Shown piece by piece: positions 58,784 through 64,000 of a stretch of DNA of 64,000 bases. The position numbers were made by a program, and so were the translations under genes. Below the pieces are notes generated by a model, which was given only the letters and a program-made list of their open reading frames with translations, did not search any database and was not told the origin of the DNA. Each line of letters begins with the position of its first letter. The stretch's first letter is position 1. Source of the DNA: Isoetes taiwanensis (taxonomy: Eukaryota > Streptophyta > Lycopodiopsida > Isoetales > Isoetaceae); assembly GCA_021234155.1 (NCBI GenBank), contig JAJEKV010000207.1:930001-994000 (forward strand). Reading direction: 5' to 3'.

Positions 58784-60560
58784 AAACCAGAGTGTTTTGT
58801 TGTTCGGGCACTGGGGAGGCTCCGGATTGGCAACTCGACTTTACACGGCAGTATTCGGCATCCACATCCTAGGCCAATTGACTATGAGTGTGCTGGACAT
58901 GAGCTACTTTGGCGCTTCTTGAAGGAGGGGTGGTCTTCTGGCCATGGAACTTGGTCCCCAGGGCAATGTTGACGTTTTGAGTCCATTGGCAGAGCCAAAT
59001 CACGGTTCCGGAGAGGGGGCATTGCACGTCTGTCCCCAGGGCCTTAGAGAGAGGACTTTTGGGGCAAGCAGCTTTCGGGGGGTTTTAGGGTCCGTACTCT
59101 GGCGACAACAACCCCCCTCTACGTCAAGATACAGTGCAAGATCCCCGCCGAATCTGACAAGGAGAGGGCCTCCGAAACGTAAACCCTGTGAGTTGCCAGG
59201 TTCTAGAATGGTTTGCGTTTTGGAGGCTGAGTTTTGGTCTTTTGCAGTTGGGACGCGGCCAATAAGTTGCAGTTGAGAATGCGAAACGAGAGGAACTGAC
59301 GAAATGGAGTTTGGACCTGTCGTCCTCCCGATATGGCAATAAGAAATCGAGGGGCGCTTTTGCAGTGGCAAGACATTCATAAATTCGTAATTAATGCATT
59401 GTACGAAATTAAATTCTGATTTTTTGTCAGCTGGATTCCTAATTCATCACCAACACACAGCCCAATTTTCAGAATTTTCGGTGAAGGTCTAGATCAAAGA
59501 GTTAGCATTAGAACGGTCAGGGCAGCCCGTTGTGGGGCAACCAAGCTGGCACCCTTGCCCAAGTCAAACAAGGCCAGGACCTTGCATTGCTGCCTCACAA
59601 GAGGGGAGAGAGAGTCCGGACCCCAGGAGGCGGGATCCAAAAAAGTCCCCGAGGCAGCCTTTCCTGGCAGCGCTCCCACGGTGGGCCGTACGCCAATGAC
59701 CACCCTCCCGGAGCCCGGTTCCCCTATCTGATCGTTGAATCCTCCGTTCAAGGGCCCTTCTTCGGTAAGGTCCAAAAGATTCCAAGATCGGTCCGGGGGA
59801 ACTTATCAAACTGCGGAGCGTCCTGCCGGCGACCGTGTAGAAACCGGAGTGTTTTGCCGTTCGGGCACCGCAGAGGCTTCGGAATGGCAATTCGACTTTG
59901 TCAAATCCTTCAAAATGGCAAAATTACCCTAAGGAGCAAGTTACAAGGCTAGTTTTGCACATTTACACACTACACGATATTCAACATCCACATCCTAGGC
60001 CAATTGACTACGAGTGTGCTGGACATGAGCTACTTTGGCGCTTCTTGGAAGAGGGGTGGTCTTTTCACCACCGAACTTGAGGGCAAAATGTTGACGTTCT
60101 AGGTCCATTGGCAGAGCCAAATCATGGTTCCGGAGAGGGGACACATTGCTCGTCCGTCCCCAGGGCCTTGGGGAGAGGACTTTTGAGGCAAGCGGTGCAC
60201 AGGGGGGATTTAGGGTCCGTGCTCCGGCGTCAACACCCCCCCTCTACATCAAGACACAATGCAAGGTCCCGGCCGAATCTGACAAGGAGAGGGCCTCGGA
60301 AACATAAACCTTGTGAGTCAGTTTGTGTTTTGGGTCCGAGTTTTCATCTTTTGTAGTTGGGACGTGGCCAAGAAGCTACAGTTAAGAACACGAAGCAAGG
60401 GGAACTGACGGAACGGAGTTTGGACCTGTCCTCCCGATGTGGCAATTAGAAGTCAAGGGGCGCTTTTGCAGTGTCAAGACATTCATAAATTCGTAATTAA
60501 TGCATTGTACAAAATTAAATTCTGATTTTTTGCCAGCTGGATTTTTTTTGTCAGCTGGAT
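58784..60560 (-). repeat. Inverted array of the same 1.1-1.25 kb unit (about 1.6 copies)
   Basis: Markers CCTAGGCCAATTGACT at about 58869 and 59995 (spacing 1126 bp) are the reverse complement of those in 51632-56966. The inner edge starts at a unit position within about 60 bp of where the left array stops, making a large imperfect palindrome with the LTR-gag fragment at its apex. The outer edge ends at 60560 within the TCAGCTGGATT part of the unit. Confidence 0.88.
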
Positions 60561-62091
60561 TTAGCGCCCACAACATGCTCAAATTGTTTTCGCTTCACCC
60601 GATCATGTGCATGACGCATGAACTTGTTCCGTTTGAGCGTTAATATTTTTCTGGCTTGTTGCTGCATGGATTGTATGATCCTATAGTCACACACAACAGC
60701 CAAAAATCAGATGCTCTTTTCGTGTAATCCCCTAACAGTCCCTTTTTAATTTCTTAATTATGGCCCTTCTGAACTTGTACCCTTTCAAAGAATGTTAATC
60801 ATTCCCTATCTGCTTTTCCAGATCATGCTAAAAAGTGGAGGCTGTTGCCTTTGGACAAGTTTGTTCATAAAAAATCAATAGTATTGTTTACTCGAGTTGA
60901 ACCAAAACATTTTAATTGGTCTCTTGATGACGTCATTCAACGATGTACAGTCGACGTGGCTTGACACGCAGGCTTGCAACATACATGAAATTGTAAGTTA
61001 AATTTTAATTTGTAGAAAATTGCTAGTTGGTTTTATATCTATAAGAAATCGTAGGTAACAATTCTAGGAGGTTCCCCCATTAAAAATATAGGACAAACAA
61101 TACTTAAAATACAAACAATACAAAATACATAAAATAGACAAACAACAACAGAACTAGACTAGGGGCTAGGTTTGTGATAATTGTTTCCATTCATAAAAAA
61201 AAAAAACTTATACATCATTTATGTCCATCCTAATTAGGATGTGACAACCACCAGCAATATTCACTTGCATCATTATCTGCACCATGATGCTGGTTTTCTC
61301 TTTCATTGACTCGGTGAGGAGCCATGCTACTAGTCGTTCTCTGCAGCGAATGCCAGATGTGAATGAAATGAGAAGCTCCCTTTCACTCATCTTTGCCAGG
61401 ACGGTGAAGGGAAAGTTCTCAACTAAAGGCATTGGATCGTTGTAAGAGGTGGGATGAGGAGGGGGATTACTAGAGGTGGCCACTATTGGAGGAGGAGGAG
61501 GGGATTATTGTATACGAAACAAGGGTTTGGGATAAAATACAAAAGAGATATATATTATTCACACAAGGCACCCAAAATTAAAACACTACATGGTTTTTCC
61601 CATGGTTATAACTAAAAAACCATTCTACAAAAGCAATGCGTGTTTGGGGGTTAATTTCATTAAAAACCATATGTGGCTAAACTAATTGGTTCTCATATAG
61701 GGTTTGTTAGGGTGGTATTATTGCATGGTAGCTGTAAACGACTTTTTTATAGAGTTTGTCAAAGTGGTATTATATGTTGGTAAATAGATGTGGTATATTA
61801 TAGTGTTTTAAGGGTATGGTTTATCCATGTGATATGACATGATGGTTGTGGATGTGGTTTAATATAGTGCTTTATTCATGTGATTTTATAGTGTGGTTGG
61901 TTATTATAGTAACTAGCATAGCTAAGTGTCATGGTAAATGCACATGCTTTAATATAGTTGGTTATTGTGGTAAATTAGCATGGCTAAGTATCATGGCAAA
62001 TGCACATGGTTTAATGCAGTTGGTTATTGTGGTAAATCGAGCTTGATGGCATGGTAAATGCACATGTTTCGCAATACCTTACATGCAAATT
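60557..62091. other. AT-rich interval with element ends and one unrecognised ORF
   Basis: Begins TTTAGCGCCCAC, like the outer edge of the family-2 hairpins but without the stem. 60925-60985 holds GACGTCATTCAACGATG words related to the CACTA-like repeats. 61710-62060 is rich in TGGTTATTGTGGTAAAT-type repeats. No other feature supported. Confidence 0.45.
61208..61560 (-). other. Unrecognised ORF preceded by a copia-LTR-like tail (inverted)
   Basis: On minus, ATATATCTCTTTTGTATTTT and CCCAAACCCTTGTTTCG (61500-61560) parallel the LTR tail at 50.8 kb. They are followed by CCTCCTCCTCCAATAGTGGC, which also occurs at 50615-50645, then an ORF of about 91 codons (VENFPFTVLAKMSERELLIS). No family recognised. 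The pair suggests one element fragmented in opposite orientations. Confidence 0.45.
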
Positions 62092-62146
62092 ACCATATTA
62101 TATTATAAAGTTTTAGCGTATGTCTTGAATCAAACCCTAATTTAGA
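62092..62146 (+). mobile_element. Helitron 5'-end fragment, split by another Helitron
   Basis: TATTATATTATAAAGTTTTA then GCGTATGTC matches the start of the 1776/9931 family in plus orientation. Only about 55 bp remain before the CTAG end of the minus-strand element at 62147. Confidence 0.5.
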
Positions 62147-64000
62147 CTAGGAACGGTGCCCAGCGTTGCTGGGCATAAGTTGACTGAGACCCTGTAAATG
62201 ATACACAATAGCAATGAGAGAATAACCTGAAAGTACTCCATTGTTAACATATTCGATACCATTCTTTACGCTGCTTTTACTCTTTTCTTTTTCCTTTTCC
62301 TCGTTTTCACACTTCCCTTTTTCCTTTTCCTTTTTTTTTTCATTTTCCTTGCATGCTTCCTTTCTTTCTTTCTTTTTTTTCTTCTTTGTTTTCACATCCT
62401 TGTTTCCCCCATATTGCCCTTCCCTTTCCCTTCTTCCTAAACCTTTTCCTGGTGGATTCTTTCCTTTTTTTCCTCTTTTCCCCACCCTTTCCCTCTTTTT
62501 CTTTTCTTTTCCCCTTTTTCCATGCTCTTCTTGGTTTTTTTTTCCCTTTTCTTTTCCTTTTTTTCTCAGGCCTTTTTTCCCTTTCTCTTTTCCCATTTCG
62601 CTATTCCTCTTTTCCCCACCTTTTTTTCGTTCCCTTTTTTCTCTTCCATTTTCCTCCTTTCCCCACCCTTTCCTTCCCCTTTTCCCCTCTCTCTATTTTT
62701 CCTTTTCCCTTTTCCCTTTTCCCATGACATTCTTTCCTTCTCTTTTTAAATTTTCTTGCTCTTTCTTTCCCTTGTCCCCTTTTCCCCATGTCTTTTTTCC
62801 CTTCCATTTGCATGCTCTTTTCGCTTCCCTTTTACCCTTTGTTCACCCTTTCCTCTTCCCCTTTTCTCATGCCCTTTCCCCCCTCCCTTTTCCCCTATCC
62901 CTCTTCCCCTTTTTCTCTTGCTTTTTTTTCCCAGTTCTTTTTCCACTTTCCCCCCCTCCCTTTTTATTTTTTCATTTCCTTTTCCATTTCGGGTTCCTTT
63001 TTCCCTTCCCTTTTCCTCTTTTTCCCACCCTTTCCCTCTTCCCCTTTTGATGGTGCCCTTTTTTCCCTTCATTTTTCCCTTTCGTTTTCTACTCCCTTCC
63101 CAAGCCATTTATTCCTTCCCTTTTTCCTTTTCCCTTTTCCCTTTTTCCCATGCCTTTTTTCTTTCCCTTTTTTGTATTCTCTTTTTTTTTTTTTTTCCTT
63201 TTTCTCGTGCCTTTTTTCCCTTCACATTCTCCCTTTCCTTCTCTTTTTTTTCCTTTCAGCCCTTTTTCCTTTTCCCATGCCTTTCTTTTTTCCCCACCTT
63301 TCCCTACTTCCCTTTTTCCGGTACCCATTTTCCTTCCCTTTTCCTCCTTTTCCTCTTTCAGCGTCCCTTTTTTTCTCTTTCCTTTTATCCTCTCATTTCC
63401 TTTTTCGATTCGCTTTCCCTTTCCTCCCCTTTCCCTTTTCTCTTTTTTCAGGTGCCCTTTTCCCCTTTTCCTTTTGCGTGCCCTTTTTCCCGTCCTCCTT
63501 TTTTCTTTTCTCTTTCCCTTTTTCACGTGCCCTTTTCCCCTTTCCTCTCTTATCTTTTCCCTTTCTCTTTCCTTTATCCCATTCCCATTTCCTTTTTACT
63601 TTTCCATTTCCCCATCATTTTCCTCTTCCCCTTTTTTTCGTGCTCGTTTTCCCTTTCCTCACCTTTTTCCTCTTCCCCTTTTTCCCTTTCCCTCTTCCCT
63701 TGCCCTTTTCTTCCTCATATGCTACTTTCGCTTTCTCTTTTCCCATGCTTTCCTTTTTCCCCTTTCCGTACCCTTTCCCTCTTCCTTCTTTTTTTCCTTC
63801 TTCTTTTCCTCTTCCCCTTTTCCCCCTTCCTTTTTCTTTTTTCGCTCCCTTCCCTTCTTCCTTCCCTTTTTCTCTTTTCCTTCTCCTCTTGTCCTTTTCC
63901 CTTCCCTTTTCCCCTTCCCCCCTTACCCTTTCCCTTTCCCAATGTCCTCTCTTTCTTCCCCCACCCCCCCCGGGCCTTTTTCCTTTCCCTTTTCCCATGC
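62147..64000 (-). mobile_element. Helitron, 3' portion, filled with a polypurine tract (runs off window)
   Basis: On minus the end reads CATTTACAGG, ATGCCCAGCAACGCTGGGC (perfect 7-bp stem, AAC loop), ACCGTTC, CTAG at 62147, followed by T. About 100 bp of ordinary sequence lies inside, then the G/A tract (minus) to the window edge. It mirrors the element at 1-1776, which shows the 5' end of the same family with the same filling. No replicase coding. Confidence 0.7.
62255..64000. repeat. Kilobase-scale pyrimidine tract, second copy
   Basis: Same composition and punctuation (CCCATGCC, CGTGCC) as 1-1660. ORFs of up to 269 codons are artefacts of the tract. Confidence 0.9.

Noticed and set aside
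51534-60356. Many 60-250-codon ORFs in the 1.1-1.25 kb arrays, for example 55323-56093 minus
   Set aside because: Frames are not conserved from unit to unit and no motif is present. GC-rich repeat shadows.
62241-63998. Long ORFs in the right-edge tract (up to 269 codons)
   Set aside because: Same compositional artefact; the tract lies inside a non-coding Helitron.

Overview
This window looks like nuclear DNA of a land plant with a large, transposon-rich genome. The support is direct: spliceosomal introns, Ty1/copia and Ty3-type elements primed by initiator-Met tRNA, Helitrons ending in hairpin plus CTAG, a plant-type hAT transposase, a Shaker-type K+ channel fragment with ankyrin repeat, bulb-type (GNA) lectin fragments and a complete plant-style RPA70 paralogue. 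A fern or another large-genome non-flowering plant is my best guess, but that is inference from element content only. Nearly all of the sequence is mobile or duplicated DNA. I see one intact multi-exon gene and one near-complete one.

Layout. 1-1776: the 5' end of a minus-strand Helitron filled with a kilobase-scale pyrimidine tract. 1787-3.9 kb: a dead Ty1/copia RT/RNase H remnant. 4264-9931: a Helitron with both ends identifiable, carrying three tandem copies of a 1.57 kb unit. 12.2-14.7 kb: a K+ channel pseudogene interrupted by a polyadenylated retrocopy with a 16-bp target duplication. 16.4-18.6 kb: LRR and lectin-locus debris with a TIR element. 20.45-23.47 kb (minus): a 14-exon tyrosine-recombinase gene of Crypton/ZMYM (DUF3504-like) type. 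24.6-25.45 kb (minus): the C-terminal part of a Helitron helicase next to a terminal hairpin. 26.36-28.82 kb (minus): a complete 13-exon RPA70-like gene. 29-34.5 kb: repeats and foldback elements. 34.5-41.2 kb: a minus-strand hAT transposase gene split by a GC-rich plus-strand LINE with a (CCTT)n tail. 41.5-42.26 kb: a compact Helitron. 42.7-47.3 kb: two mosaic copies of a lectin locus. 50-61 kb: a copia 5' end and gag, then a complex direct array and an inverted array of one 1.1-1.25 kb unit flanking a Ty3-type LTR-gag fragment. 62.1-64 kb: the 3' end of another minus-strand Helitron, again filled with a pyrimidine tract.

Most interesting is the minus-strand run at 20.4-28.9 kb. A single-strand-DNA-binding protein (RPA70 lacking its N domain), a PIF1-type helicase remnant and a tyrosine recombinase lie within 8.4 kb in the same orientation. 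Both intact-looking genes have N-termini built from short, symmetric (phase 1-1) exons, some clearly tandem duplicates. RPA plus helicase fits a decayed autonomous Helitron. Whether the recombinase belongs with them is open.

Coordinates of exons come from reading splice sites and protein continuity by eye. Element boundaries marked approximate are not base-exact.
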